Origin: CAVVKW01 sp963761705
GTDB lineage: Bacteria > Verrucomicrobiota > Verrucomicrobiia > Chthoniobacterales > JAATET01
Assembly (NCBI GenBank): GCA_963761705.1
Contig: CAVXHK010000001.1
Coordinates: 992,001 to 1,056,000 of the forward strand
Direction: 5' to 3'
Length of the DNA stretch: 64,000 nt
The notes under the pieces: model-generated
The model's input: the letters and a program-made list of their open reading frames with translations, nothing else
The model's database searches: none
What the model was told of the DNA's origin: nothing
Part shown: positions 23,254 through 33,680 of the stretch, piece after piece
Layout of the letters: every line of letters begins with the position of its first letter
Numbering within the stretch: position 1 is the first letter of the stretch
Made by a program: the position numbers and the translations under genes

Positions 23254-26066
23254 GTGATTTTCTCACGCAGAGCCGCGGAGACGCCGAGGAGGAGAGGGGC
23301 GCGCTGGCTGTCGCGGTGGATTCGGCGGATGGCGGTGCTGGTTTTGGTGCTGCTGGTGACGGTTGCTGGGGGGGTGGTTTTTGCGACGCGGCACCTGGAT
23401 TTGATCGCCGAGTGGGCGGTGGAGCGGGTGTTTCCGGGGGTGGAGGTGAAGATGAAGTCGCTGCGGGCGGAATCGTGGTCGGAATTGGACGTGCGGGAGC
23501 TGGAGTTGCGCTCGAAGGAGACGGACGAGGTGCTTCTCAAGCTGGAGGGTGGGTCGGTGGGGTTTGCGTTCGCGGACTTGCTGGGATGGAAGTTGGAGGA
23601 AGTGCGGTTGACGAATCCAGCGCTGCGGGTGTCGCCGGATCTCGGGAGGGCGCTGGGGGTCGAACCGGGACCGGTCGGGGGCGAGGCGGCGACCGGGGAG
23701 GGAACTGCTTTCACCATCGGTCGGGTGGTGATCGAAAACGGGACGCTGGCGGTGGCATCGTTCTATGACCGCACGCCAACGGTGACGATGAAGGTCGCAG
23801 CGGATTGGAAAAACTTCGGCATCGGTGGCGAGGCGGGAGCGGTGCCGCAAGTCGTGACGATCTCGGAAGTGGCGGTGGGTCGAGGGGAGGCGGATCCGTT
23901 TTTGCGATTGGACCGGGCGGTCGTGGGGTTCACGACGGCGGGGCTGTTTTCTGGTCAGCGGGTGGAGTCGGTCCGGTTGGCGAACGGGGAGCTGCGTCTG
24001 CCGGAGAATTGGCGGGCGATGGTGCCGGAGGCGGGGGAAGCAACCGCACCGCGGGACGTGAGCGGAGACGCTGAGGGAGGCGCGGGTTGGTCGGTTGGCG
24101 CGGTCGATCTGGCGGAATTTTCGGTGACGGTGGGGCCGGCCGAGTTTGTGGCGTCGGCGAAGCTGCGCGAGGTGGCGGTTGGGAACGCGACGGACGTGCA
24201 GCGGGTGGAGGTGCGCAAAGTTCGGGTGGCCGGGGCGGACGGGGAGCCGCTGGTCGCCGCGAACCGGGGAGTGGCGGAGTTCACCGTGGCCGGTTTCCTC
24301 GATCGGGACGTGCGGATGGTGCGGCTGGGGTATCCGCGGGTTTGGCTGCGAGCGGAGTTGGGGGGGAGGATTTAGCACCAAAGGGGACGATGGGAACAAA
24401 GGATCTGGAGGAAAGTGAGGCGGTTTGGCGGGTCGGACGTTTGGTGTCTGACTACGGAGAAGTCCGGCTGTCCGGAATGGGCGGGAGGATCCCGGAGATC
24501 TCGGCGAAGGTGGCGTTTGATCTCGAGGACGTGGGGACGGCGGAGGATGTGATCGGCAAGCTGCACGAGGTGACGGTGTGGGACGTCCTCGCGAGGACGA
24601 AGGGCGCAGCGGCGTTTCTGACGCTGGACGTCGCGGAGGTGAACTTTTCGTTGGAGGGGCTGTTGCGGGATAAGGTGGTGGCGGGTGTGACGGTGGACGG
24701 CGGGCAGTTGACGATCGGCAAGCAGCTCAAGGAGCTGCTTGCGGGTGACGGTGAAAGCGGAGGGACTCCGACAGCGGCGGAACCGACCGAGTCGGCGAAG
24801 GCGTGGACGATCGGGGCGCTGGATCTGCGCGGGGTGCGGACGAAGTTGGAGGACGAACGGGTCGAAGTGACGGACGTGGACTTCACGATTAATTCCACCT
24901 TCAAGAACGTCGCGATTGGGGCGGCTCGGGACGGGATCGCCGACGAGGTGCAGACGGTGGAATTTGCGAATCTCGTCATCAAATCGCCGATCAATCCCGA
25001 AGCGAAGATCGTGACGCTCCGGAGTGTGTTTGTCCGGTTCACGTTAGACGGCTTGGCGAATCAGCGGGTGAAGGAGGTCGTGATTCTGCGGCCGACCATT
25101 TTCTTGAGTCAGGATCTTTTCGTTTACATGGAGGCGGCAACGGGAGGGGAGTCGGGAGCGTCAGCGGAAGTTGGCGCAGAAGCGGTTCCGGCGGCTCCGG
25201 GGTGGGGGATCGACAAGTTGGAGGTGAAATTTGGATCGCTGGTGATCGGAAGTGGGGGGCAGTCGGACGTGGGGTTGCCGCTGGAGTTCGAGACGCGGGC
25301 GGAGAACGTCGAGTTCGACAACCTGGCGGCGCTGAAGTTGCGGGCGGCTCTGCGGATCCCGATGCAAAGTTACTCGTTTGAATCGTATCAGCTGGAGTTG
25401 CGGCAGGTGGAGGGCGATCTGCAATTTTCGTATCCGGCGGAATTGAACGTGCGGAACGTCGTGCAGAAGCTGGACATCGATCAGATTCGCTGGCGGCAGT
25501 ACCAGGCCGACGAGGCGTGGCTGGCGGTCACGTTCGACGAGCAGGGGATCAACGGGGAGTTCGGCGCGGAGGCTTACGCGGGTTACGTCAACGGGGGTTT
25601 CAGCTTTTTCTTCCAGACGGATTCACCGTGGATCGGGTGGGTCGCGGGGACGGCGGTGGATACCAATACGGTGACCGGGATCGTGTCGCCGGACAATTTT
25701 TCACTGACGGGGCCGGTGGACTTCGAGGTGCAGGTGGACGCGTTCAGCAAGAAGATCGACCGGGTGCGGGGAAAATTTGCACTCACGGAGCCGGGAACGA
25801 TGCGGATCGGAAAGATCGATGACCTGCTGGAAAATCTGTCGCCGGATTGGGGGTCGGTGAAGCGGGACCTCACGCGAATCGGCTTGGAGACGATGCGAGA
25901 TTTCGATTACGACGACGCGAAGGGAGATTTCTGGTTCGTGCAATCGCAGGGGATTCTCAAACTCGATCTCGCCGGGCCGAATGGCTCGCGGGACTTCGAG
26001 GTGGCGTTGCACCAGGGTGCCGACGCGGGTGGGCGGTGGCAGATTGGGACGCTGGGGGTGGAATGA
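23254..26066 (+). pseudogene. AsmA-like exported protein, split by a one-base frame break
   Basis: Two frames abut: 23254-24375 (an N-terminal membrane segment, then beta-rich repeats) and an open frame from about 24360 to 26066. Joining them at the G7 run at 24360-24366 gives one protein of about 937 residues. The joined text continues in register (RAELGGGEDLAPKG then TIGALDLRGV-type blocks repeated about every 120 residues: TIGRVVIENG, SVGAVDLAEF, RVGRLVSDYG). One more G would restore it. Repeated blocks with a membrane anchor resemble AsmA/DUF748 envelope proteins. The N-terminal GTG at 23254 lies in a dispersed repeat; an ATG at 23329, at the membrane segment, is an alternative start. Confidence 0.65.
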
Positions 26067-26089
26067 TTGGCCCGTTGGCGGCTCCATTG

Positions 26090-28588
26090 TCAGCCTCGGA
26101 GGCGGGTTTGGAGAGCCTCGGCTAGGAAGGTGAGGAGAAAGGCGATGAGGAGCCAACTTTGGATCTCGTCGTAAGCTTGGCGGCGGGGGGCGGTCCAGAT
26201 TTTGGAGAGGTCGACGCGTTCGGTGCCGCCGCTGACCTGGCTGGCGGTGGTGAGTTCGGCGCGGCGGGCGGGGTCGAAGGTCCATTCGGGGTTGAGGCCG
26301 GCGGCGATGGGACCAAAGGGGAGGGAGCGCTCACCGGCGCGGATGGCTCCGCGGGTCCACTGGCCGGGGGTGAGGGGGAGGCGGGCCTGGTAGTGGCCGG
26401 GGGCGAGGCGTTCCCAAGTGACGGTGCGGGGTTCCGTGGCGTTGCCGTCGATCGCGACGATCGCGGGAGCGGTCTCGGCGAAGCGGTCCTGCCAGGTGTC
26501 GTCGAAGCGAAGGTCGATCTCGAGACGGGTGCCGTCGACTTTTGTTTGGAGGCCGAGGCCGGGCGGGAGGGCTTCGCCGAGGAGCCAGCGGGCGAGGGTC
26601 TGAAGGAAGTCGCCGTATTTCGGCCAGGCGCGGACGCGCGTGGAGTCGGGGCCGCCGAGGGGAAAGCTGACGGCGGCGGTCCGACCGGCTCCGCGTTGCC
26701 AGAAGGCGACGAGCGGGGCTTGGTATTCGTCGTTGGTGAAGGCGGCGGCGGTGGCGTCGGGGCGGAGGTAGCTGAGGTTGTAACCGTCGAAGGCGGCGGG
26801 CCAATCGAGTTGGCGGGCGGCGAGCTCCAGCCACCCGGCGGTCGGGTTGACGGAGGTCGGTTCGTCGATGAAGGCGGAGCGGGCGACGGCGACGGTCTCC
26901 TGCTCGAAGAGGGCGGGGAGGGTCGAGGGATCGGCGTTGAAGAAGATCCGGCCACCGGCGCGGGCGGCGATATCCTGGAGGAGGGCGGCGTCGGCGTCGG
27001 TGTCGGTGCCCAGGCCGATGACGCTGATGGTGGTGGCTCCCGCTTTCATTTCGGCGATGAGATTGACGTAGTCGCCGGGTTCCTCGGAGTCGGCGGCGTC
27101 GGCGAAGAGGATGACGTGGCGCTGACCGGCGGCGGCCTTTTGGAGTTGTTCCCAAGCGGCGGCGAGGCCGTTGTAAACAAAGATGCCGCCGCCGCCGGAT
27201 TGGATGCGGCGGACGGTGTCGATGAGTTCGCTTCGGTTGTCGCCGAGGCCGGTGAGCGGGACGACGACGTGAGCTTCGCTGTCGACGGGGAGGACGGTTA
27301 CGGCGTCGGCCGGGCCGAGGAGTTCGATGGCGCGGGCGGCTCCTTCGTTAGCGAGATCCATCTTGGTCGCGCCGGGGGTGACGCCGGCCCCCATGCTGCC
27401 GGAGCGATCCATGACGATGGCGAGGGCGACGGCGAGTTTGCGGTGCTCCATCCGGAGTTCCATCGAGATGGGGAGGAGGGCGTCGATGGGTGATTTGAAG
27501 TAGCCGCCGGAGCCGAAGCTGGCGCGACCGCCGACCATGAGAAGGCCGCCGGCTTGGGCGCGGACGTAAAAGTCGAGGGCAGCGAGGAAGTCGGGCGGGA
27601 GGTCGGAGGCCGGGACGTTGTTGAGAATGACGGCGCGGGCTCCGGCGAGGCGACCGACGTCGAGGCGGCTGGGGTCGGCTACGGTTTCGATCTGGAAGCC
27701 TTGCGCCGCGAGGGCGGTCGCGGCGGGGTCGTTGGCGTAGGGTGTGACGAGGAGGATGCGGGAGCCGCCGGTGATCTCGGTCCAGCTCTCGGCGACGTTG
27801 TTGCCGGAGATGGCGTCGTTCTCGGCTTTGACGCGGACGCTGTAGCGGTGGGCGCCGGGGGCGGTGAGGCGGTCGGTGAAGCGGGTGCTCGCGCGACCGG
27901 AGCTGAGGGTGACGGTGGCGGATTGGATGACTTCGCCGTCGCGGAGGAGGTCGAAGGGGACGGGGCCGTCGGGGGTGCCGGTGAGAGCGAAGTCGATGAG
28001 GAAGGGTTCGCCGGGTTGGGCGCGGGGCGGGGTGGTGAAGGTGGCGACGCCGACGTCGGCGGCGTCAGTGGGGGTGAGCCAGCGATAATCGAGGGGGACC
28101 TGCTGGAGGGCGAGGGTCTCGCCGAGGTCGTCGAGTGGCTCGGTGCTGAATCCGTCGGTGAGGGCGAGGACGCGGGCGGCTCGGTCGGGGGATTGGCGGG
28201 CGAGGGCGTAGCGGACGGCGAGCGGGAGCGCGGTGGCGTCGGGGCTGCCAACGGCGGACGTGGTGCCGACGTCGCGCTCGACGGGGGATTCGGCGAAGTC
28301 GATGAACCGGAGGCGGTCGTTCGGGCCGCGGGAGCGGGAAAGGAGGGATTCCCACTCGGGGAGTTGGCGGGCGATGGCGTCGGCGGCGGAGGCGGAGCGG
28401 TCGACGAGGACGAAGAGGTCGAGGCCGTCGGCGAGACGACGGATCTCCGGGCGGACCAACAGGAGGGTGAGGAGAACGAGGAGGGTCGCGCGGAGCGGCC
28501 GCTGGAGGGCGAGTCGACGGAAGGTGAATCCGACGATGACGAGGAGGGGAATGAGGATGAGCCACTCGGGGGCGGCTAGGCGGAGCAT
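26090..28588 (-). CDS. large membrane-anchored VWA-domain protein
   Basis: The 832-residue protein has two or three N-terminal membrane segments (to about residue 55), a first VWA-like region with VLVDRSASAAD, a glutamine-amidotransferase-like region around residues 275-350 and a full VWA domain opening IVMDRSGSMGAG (MIDAS DxSxS, near residue 390). It ends with a beta-rich region and a last membrane segment near the C-terminus. It closes the minus-strand MoxR/BatA cluster, 126 bases after the BatA gene. It probably works outside the membrane in complex with the other VWA proteins. A shorter paralogue is encoded at 43733-46099. Confidence 0.8.
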   Translation of the reverse strand: MLRLAAPEWLILIPLLVIVGFTFRRLALQRPLRATLLVLLTLLLVRPEIRRLADGLDLFVLVDRSASAADAIARQLPEWESLLSRSRGPNDRLRFIDFAESPVERDVGTTSAVGSPDATALPLAVRYALARQSPDRAARVLALTDGFSTEPLDDLGETLALQQVPLDYRWLTPTDAADVGVATFTTPPRAQPGEPFLIDFALTGTPDGPVPFDLLRDGEVIQSATVTLSSGRASTRFTDRLTAPGAHRYSVRVKAENDAISGNNVAESWTEITGGSRILLVTPYANDPAATALAAQGFQIETVADPSRLDVGRLAGARAVILNNVPASDLPPDFLAALDFYVRAQAGGLLMVGGRASFGSGGYFKSPIDALLPISMELRMEHRKLAVALAIVMDRSGSMGAGVTPGATKMDLANEGAARAIELLGPADAVTVLPVDSEAHVVVPLTGLGDNRSELIDTVRRIQSGGGGIFVYNGLAAAWEQLQKAAAGQRHVILFADAADSEEPGDYVNLIAEMKAGATTISVIGLGTDTDADAALLQDIAARAGGRIFFNADPSTLPALFEQETVAVARSAFIDEPTSVNPTAGWLELAARQLDWPAAFDGYNLSYLRPDATAAAFTNDEYQAPLVAFWQRGAGRTAAVSFPLGGPDSTRVRAWPKYGDFLQTLARWLLGEALPPGLGLQTKVDGTRLEIDLRFDDTWQDRFAETAPAIVAIDGNATEPRTVTWERLAPGHYQARLPLTPGQWTRGAIRAGERSLPFGPIAAGLNPEWTFDPARRAELTTASQVSGGTERVDLSKIWTAPRRQAYDEIQSWLLIAFLLTFLAEALQTRLRG

Positions 28589-28713
28589 GAAGGGTGGTGA
28601 TTAGTGGTTGGTGCCTGGTGGAATGCGATTCGGCTCTCTTGGTTTTGCTCGATTTGCCGGGGTCTGCGGCGGGACGCCGCAGCTCGCACCCAGGACGGGT
28701 GCGGTCCCCACCG

Positions 28714-30312
28714 CTATTTTCGTCTGGCGGGGATCCATGTGGTGATGGTTGCGGAGGTGAGGGCGAGGAGCCAGAGGGGGGTGAGGAAATCCCTTTGCGT
28801 GTTGCGTTCGGTGAGGGTGGTGGTGGCGTCTTTCAGGGTACTGGTGGTTTTAGCTTCGGTGAAATCGGCTTCTCGGGGGTCGGCGAAATGGGTGGCGGCG
28901 GCCAGGTCAGGCTGCTCGAAGAAGGTGGGGCGGTTCGGGGCGCGGGTGGTGGCGGTGGTGGGTTGATTGAGTTCGTAATTTTCGCGGGTGAAGGTGGTTT
29001 TTTCCGCCCGGATCGAGTCGGCGAAGCGGGTGAGGAGGAGAACGAGGGCGGGGAGGCGGTCGGCGTTGCTTTGGCGGAGGTCGAAGTTGAGAACGAGGGT
29101 GCTTCCTCGGAGAAAAATGAGGGGTCGGGTGCCCTGCCAGACGAGGGGTTGGTCTTCCGGCATCGCGGGGATCGTGAAGGTGTCGCGGACGAGGAGGCCT
29201 TGCCAGTTGAGGTCAGCGACGAGGGGATGGGGTTCGGCGACGATCGTGCCGGGGACGTAAGATTGGACCGGTGAGGGGTCGGTGAGGAAGGTGATCGCGC
29301 GGGGCGGGATGGCGGTGGGGGAGAGGGGATCGTATTCGGCGAGGGTGAGGTCCGGCGCGTTGTTGGAGGCGCGGGCGTTGCGGAGGCTGGCGGTGAGGCG
29401 GGTGAAGAATCCCGCGAGCTTCGCGTTCGCGGGGGAAGTCACGGTGAGTTCCTTGGGGAGGGGGCGGACGATGGGGAGGGTGTCGTCGACGGTGAAGTCG
29501 TCAGCGGGGAGGGTGAGGGTGAGGCGGTCGCTCGTGAAAGGGCCGGTGAGGGCGCGGGTTTGGCCGGGGTCGAGGCGGAGAGGGGTGGGGGTATCTTCGT
29601 CGATCTGCCAGGTGGTGTCGATGGGGGTGGGGCCGTGATTTTGGACGAGGGCGGTCCAGGTGGTTTCATCGGCGCGAAGGCCGATCCAACCGACGTTGGC
29701 GATGGGGTCGCCGATGGTGAGTTGCTCGACGCCCGCGGGGACGGGGGTGGGTTGGTCGGAGACGAAAATGATGGAACCCTGGTCTCGGGTGAGGGTGCGG
29801 GCGAGGCGCAGGGCTGGGGCAACGTCGTGGGTGCCGAGGTGGGGTTGCCAGTTGGTCAAGGCGGCGCGGAGGTCGGTGAGGGAGTTGCCGGAGTAGAGAC
29901 GGGGGCGGGTGGGGTCGGATTCGAGGGCGATCCAGTCGGTGGTCGCGGCGGTGGCGGCGAGGGGCGGGAGGGCGGTCGCGAGGGCTTCGTCGAGATCGGG
30001 TCGGAAGGCGTCCATCGAGAGGGAGCTGTCGAGGACGAGGACGAGGGTCTGGCGGGTGTCGGGGCGCAGCCAGCGGGGTTGGACGAGGAGCCAGGTGACG
30101 AGGAGGACGGCGAGGAGTTGCAGCCAGAGGTTGCGGGAGTTGCGGAGGCGTTCGAAGCGGCGTCCGGTCGCGCTGACGGGAGCGAGGTTGTCGAGGAGGA
30201 AGCGGGTGGTTGTGGTGACGAGGCGGGAACGGCGTTGAAGGTAGTGGATCGCGAGAATCGCTGGGATGCCGAGGAGGGCGACGAGGCCGGGGAGATTGGC
30301 GAGGGTGGGCAT
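28714..30312 (-). CDS. BatA-type protein with VWA domain
   Basis: The 532-residue protein starts with the aerotolerance-regulator N-terminal region (two membrane segments, LPGLVALLGIPAILAIHYLQ), then a VWA domain opening VLVLDSSLSMDA (MIDAS, near residue 95), a long soluble part and a C-terminal membrane segment followed by PARRK. Such proteins sit in the periplasmic face of the membrane with MoxR and DUF58 partners; their molecular role is not settled. It follows the DUF58 gene by 67 bases. The gap after it (28589-28713) has a hairpin-rich repeat and no gene. Confidence 0.8.
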   Translation of the reverse strand: MPTLANLPGLVALLGIPAILAIHYLQRRSRLVTTTTRFLLDNLAPVSATGRRFERLRNSRNLWLQLLAVLLVTWLLVQPRWLRPDTRQTLVLVLDSSLSMDAFRPDLDEALATALPPLAATAATTDWIALESDPTRPRLYSGNSLTDLRAALTNWQPHLGTHDVAPALRLARTLTRDQGSIIFVSDQPTPVPAGVEQLTIGDPIANVGWIGLRADETTWTALVQNHGPTPIDTTWQIDEDTPTPLRLDPGQTRALTGPFTSDRLTLTLPADDFTVDDTLPIVRPLPKELTVTSPANAKLAGFFTRLTASLRNARASNNAPDLTLAEYDPLSPTAIPPRAITFLTDPSPVQSYVPGTIVAEPHPLVADLNWQGLLVRDTFTIPAMPEDQPLVWQGTRPLIFLRGSTLVLNFDLRQSNADRLPALVLLLTRFADSIRAEKTTFTRENYELNQPTTATTRAPNRPTFFEQPDLAAATHFADPREADFTEAKTTSTLKDATTTLTERNTQRDFLTPLWLLALTSATITTWIPARRK

Positions 30313-30379
30313 CGTCGGTGAAGGGGGCGTGCTGGGTTAGGTCGGCGATCGGAAATCACCGCTCCGGGAGGGGGTGCGG

Positions 30380-31213
30380 CTAGGCTGGTTCGAGGTTCGC
30401 AAGGGTTTCGAGGAGGGGGACTTCGCTTTTGATGCGGGTCAGGGTGGTGGCGTGACGGGTGGATTGATCGCGCCAGAGGGCGAAGTGGTTTTGGTAGGAT
30501 TTCTTGTAGCGCTCCAGGAGGTCGGGGGAGACGTTTTGGCTGCGGGTGGTTTTGGTTTCGATGTCGTGGAGGTCGAGGTTGCCCAACCAGTCGGGGTTGC
30601 TTTCGGATTCGGTGTAAGGGGCGAGGATGAGGGATCGGCCGTGGTTGGCGGCCAGGGTGTGGAGGGTGGGGTCGGGGCTGCCGGGAGTGAGGAGGTCGGA
30701 GATGAGGACGCGGAGGGAGCCGTTGCGGAAGGGGATGGCGGCGAGGGGGCGGTCGGGGGCGGTGCGTGGGGCGTGGCCGGCGAGGATGGATTCGACGGGC
30801 CAGGGGCCGGCGAGGGTGTGGGCCTGAACGGTCGAGCCGGCGCGGTGGGCGCTTTCGATGGCGAAATGGATGAGTTCGAGGGTGCGGTTCGCCTTATTTT
30901 CTTCGGCGAACATGGAGGCGCTGGTGTCGATGACGAGGTCGACGCGGGGGCTGACTTCTTCGCGGTAGAGTTTCATCGAATAGTGGCCGGTGCGGGCGTA
31001 GGCCTGCCAGTCGATGTAGCGAGGGTCGTCGCCGGGAAGGTATTGCCGGTGGTCCTGGAAGTCGATGGAACTGCCGATGCCGGCTCCGGCGAAGCTGCCG
31101 CTGGGTCCGCGCCAGGACCGACCGCGGAACGGGAGCGACCAGACGGCGGCCGCGGCGCTGGCGGTGGCCTGGTGGGAGCGGAGGGTGGCGGCGCTCGGCC
31201 AGAAAGCGGTCAT
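30380..31213 (-). CDS. DUF58 domain protein
   Basis: From the ATG at 31213 the protein is 277 residues with the DUF58 core GDDPRYIDWQAYARTG (near residue 63), followed by a VWA-like stretch DLVIDTSASMF and VLISDLLTPG. DUF58 proteins are regularly encoded next to MoxR ATPases and BatA/VWA proteins. The start overlaps the stop of the ABC permease gene (ATGA), so it is translationally coupled to the transporter, which ties the two halves of this cluster together. Confidence 0.85.
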   Translation of the reverse strand: MTAFWPSAATLRSHQATASAAAAVWSLPFRGRSWRGPSGSFAGAGIGSSIDFQDHRQYLPGDDPRYIDWQAYARTGHYSMKLYREEVSPRVDLVIDTSASMFAEENKANRTLELIHFAIESAHRAGSTVQAHTLAGPWPVESILAGHAPRTAPDRPLAAIPFRNGSLRVLISDLLTPGSPDPTLHTLAANHGRSLILAPYTESESNPDWLGNLDLHDIETKTTRSQNVSPDLLERYKKSYQNHFALWRDQSTRHATTLTRIKSEVPLLETLANLEPA

Positions 31214-32622
31214 GTTCTCAGCGCGGCGATTTGTCTCCACTCGGCGCGGGAGCGGAGGAGGAGGGTCAAGCCGCTGGTGGCGACGATGAAGGCGTAGATC
31301 AAGATAAAGGATTCGGCTTCGCTGGCGTCCAATTTGCCGAACGCGGCGACGAGCAGGCCGGAGGTTGGAAGCACGGCGTTGGCGATGGCAAAGGTGGTGT
31401 CGAAGATGTTGTCGAGGATCATGATGACGATGGCTGAGACGATGCAGAATGTCTGAATGCCGATGTAAATGATGAGGGCGTGGTTCGTGCGGGGGACAAT
31501 GAGGCGGGTGAGGGCGGCGGGGAAAAGGAGTGCGGCGACTGCCGCGAGGAACATGGAGATCCCGAGGCCGGTATCGAGGCCTTCGTTGGCGGCGAGGAGG
31601 ACGCCGCAGATCGTCACGTAAAGGAGGGAGAAGAGGTTGCCGGAAGGCCAGCCGGGGGTGAGGAACCGTCCGGCCAGGCGACCGAGGGTGCCGCGGCGGG
31701 TGAAGGGGCGGTAGAGACCGGGGTTGAGGCGGACGGGTTCGCAGACGGCCGCGAAGAGTCCAACGAGGCCGAGGACAAAGGCGGCGATGGTCACGGGGAG
31801 CGCTGCGGGGGTGCCGAGGAGGGTGAAGACGGTCGCGGAAAGGAGGAAAACGAGGCCGATGAGGCGCTTACCGACGGCGTGGTTCTCGGCTTCGGGCGCG
31901 ATCTTGGACGCACCGAGTTCGAGCATGAAAAGGAGGATGAGGAGGCCGAAGAATCCGACGGCGAGGGGCGTGGACCAATCGGCGGCGGCCCCGCCTCCGG
32001 CGAGTACGCCGCCGCCGCCGAGGCCGATCACGGCTGGGATGACCAAGGCGAACTGAGCGCCGAAGATGAGGGCGATCCAGAAGAGGACGCGGGTGACGCG
32101 ATTTTGGTAGGGCGAGATGCCGACGGTGATCGCGGTGAGGACGGCGGAGGCGAAGAGCATCCACGCGAGGACGACGAGGTCGTCGATGAGATTGACGCCG
32201 CCGAGGAAGTAGCGGAGCACGGCGTAAGGGAGGATCGCGAAGACGAAGAGGGCGGTCTGCGCGACGATCGCGAGCCATTTTCCGATGATGATGCGGCGGG
32301 CGGAGAGGCGGGTGAGGAGGATGAGGTCGAGAGTGTTGGCTTTGATCTCGGTGCCCACCGTTCCGAAGCCGCGGAAGGGGAGGATGACGACGACGGGGAG
32401 GGCGATGAAAAACCAGAAGAAGCCGTTGCTGTCGGCGGAGGCGTTGAGTTCCTGCGCGGCGGCGGCGAGGCTGACGGCGACGAGGATGGTCATCAGCACC
32501 TGGACGGTGATGAAAAGGGAAACGAAGACTTTGGTGCGGAGGCCTTGGCGGAGTTCTTTGACGATGATGGGGCTGAGGCGGTCGGAGAAGTCCGACGGGG
32601 GCGTGGAGACGGCGGCGGTCAT
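31210..32622 (-). CDS. ABC-2-type transporter permease
   Basis: The 470-residue protein has about twelve hydrophobic segments, beginning with IVKELRQGLRTKVFVSLFIT, a typical ABC-2 permease start where the first membrane segment follows a short basic stretch. It overlaps the ATPase gene upstream and the DUF58 gene downstream by four bases each. With the ATPase it should form an exporter or mechano-type ABC system acting on envelope material; the substrate is unknown. Confidence 0.8.
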   Translation of the reverse strand: MTAAVSTPPSDFSDRLSPIIVKELRQGLRTKVFVSLFITVQVLMTILVAVSLAAAAQELNASADSNGFFWFFIALPVVVILPFRGFGTVGTEIKANTLDLILLTRLSARRIIIGKWLAIVAQTALFVFAILPYAVLRYFLGGVNLIDDLVVLAWMLFASAVLTAITVGISPYQNRVTRVLFWIALIFGAQFALVIPAVIGLGGGGVLAGGGAAADWSTPLAVGFFGLLILLFMLELGASKIAPEAENHAVGKRLIGLVFLLSATVFTLLGTPAALPVTIAAFVLGLVGLFAAVCEPVRLNPGLYRPFTRRGTLGRLAGRFLTPGWPSGNLFSLLYVTICGVLLAANEGLDTGLGISMFLAAVAALLFPAALTRLIVPRTNHALIIYIGIQTFCIVSAIVIMILDNIFDTTFAIANAVLPTSGLLVAAFGKLDASEAESFILIYAFIVATSGLTLLLRSRAEWRQIAALRT

Positions 32623-33557
32623 GGCTGGACTTTTTTGAGCATGTCGACGAAGGCGTCTTCGAGGCGTTTGTTCTCGCGGTGGAAGTCGGTGACGGGGACG
32701 CCGTCCGTGATCATTTTCCGGAGTTGGGCGGCGATGGCTTCGGGTTCGCTGTGCGCGAAGGCGACGCGGGCACCTTCGCGTTTGGTTTCGACGAGGGTGA
32801 CGTCGGGGTTGAGGGCGACCCAGTCGGCGATGGTCGCGGGATCCCCGGCGACGCGGACGTCGATGTGGGCGACGGTGGCGGTGTCCTGGAGGAGGCTTTC
32901 CGAGGAGCCGTGGTGGACGATTTGCCCGGCGTCGATGAAGAGGAGGGTGTCACACATCTCGCCGAGTTCGGAGAGGATGTGGGAGCTGATGAAGATGGTC
33001 TTTCGCTGGGCGGCGAGGAGGCGGACGAGGTTTTTGAATTCGACCCGGGCCTTGGGGTCGAGGCCGGCGGCGGGTTCGTCGAGGATGAGGACTTCGGGGT
33101 CGTGGAGGAGGGTGCGACCGAGGCAGAGGCGCTGGCCCATGCCCTTGCTGAGCTTGTTCATCATGCGGTCGGCGATGGGGTGCAGATCGGCGAAGGTCAT
33201 GACGTCGGCGACGCGGGCGGCGCGGTCGTCGCCGGAGTAGCCGTAGGAGCGGGCGAAGAAGTCGAGGTATTCGAAGACGGTGGTGTGGTCGTAGGTGCCG
33301 TAGGCGTCGGGCATCCAGCCGATGCGGCGGCGGGCGGCGCCGGGGTCGCTGACGACGTCGAGGCCGGCGACGGTGATGCTGCCGGCGGTCGGGAGGTCGA
33401 GGGTGGCCATCATCCGCATGGTGGTCGTTTTTCCGGCTCCGTTGGCTCCGATGAAGCCGACGACCTGGCCGGGGAGGATGTCGAAAGAGATGCCACGAAC
33501 GGCTTCGACGGAGGCGAAGGTGCGGCGGAGGTCGCGGACGGAGACGACGGGGGTCAT
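32619..33557 (-). CDS. ABC transporter ATP-binding protein
   Basis: From the ATG at 33557 the protein is 312 residues with Walker A GANGAGKTTTMRM, signature LSKGMGQRLCLG, Walker B VLILDEPAAGLDP and a switch histidine in SSHILSE. A C-terminal extension of about 90 residues is typical of the DrrA/CcmA type used with ABC-2 permeases. Nine further codons upstream are open but would begin in a spacer, so I prefer this start. It is coupled to the permease by a four-base overlap. Confidence 0.9.
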   Translation of the reverse strand: MTPVVSVRDLRRTFASVEAVRGISFDILPGQVVGFIGANGAGKTTTMRMMATLDLPTAGSITVAGLDVVSDPGAARRRIGWMPDAYGTYDHTTVFEYLDFFARSYGYSGDDRAARVADVMTFADLHPIADRMMNKLSKGMGQRLCLGRTLLHDPEVLILDEPAAGLDPKARVEFKNLVRLLAAQRKTIFISSHILSELGEMCDTLLFIDAGQIVHHGSSESLLQDTATVAHIDVRVAGDPATIADWVALNPDVTLVETKREGARVAFAHSEPEAIAAQLRKMITDGVPVTDFHRENKRLEDAFVDMLKKVQP

Positions 33558-33596
33558 TTTACGGAAGGAGTTGCGGGGAAACACCGAGACAATGCC

Positions 33597-33677
33597 TTTG
33601 AACAGAAGGACGCAAAGTTCGCAAAGGATACGGGTGAAAAAGGGTCATGCGGACGGCTCCCGCTGGCGCAAGTTGCC
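33597..33677. repeat. dispersed repeat, family D, copy 1 (TTTGAACAGAAG)
   Basis: About 80 bases starting TTTGAACAGAAGGACGCAAAG and ending GGCTCCCGCTGGCGCAAGTT. It aligns along its length with the sequence at 36878-36965. It lies between the ABC ATPase gene and the GxxExxY gene. Confidence 0.7.
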
Positions 33678-33680
33678 TTT

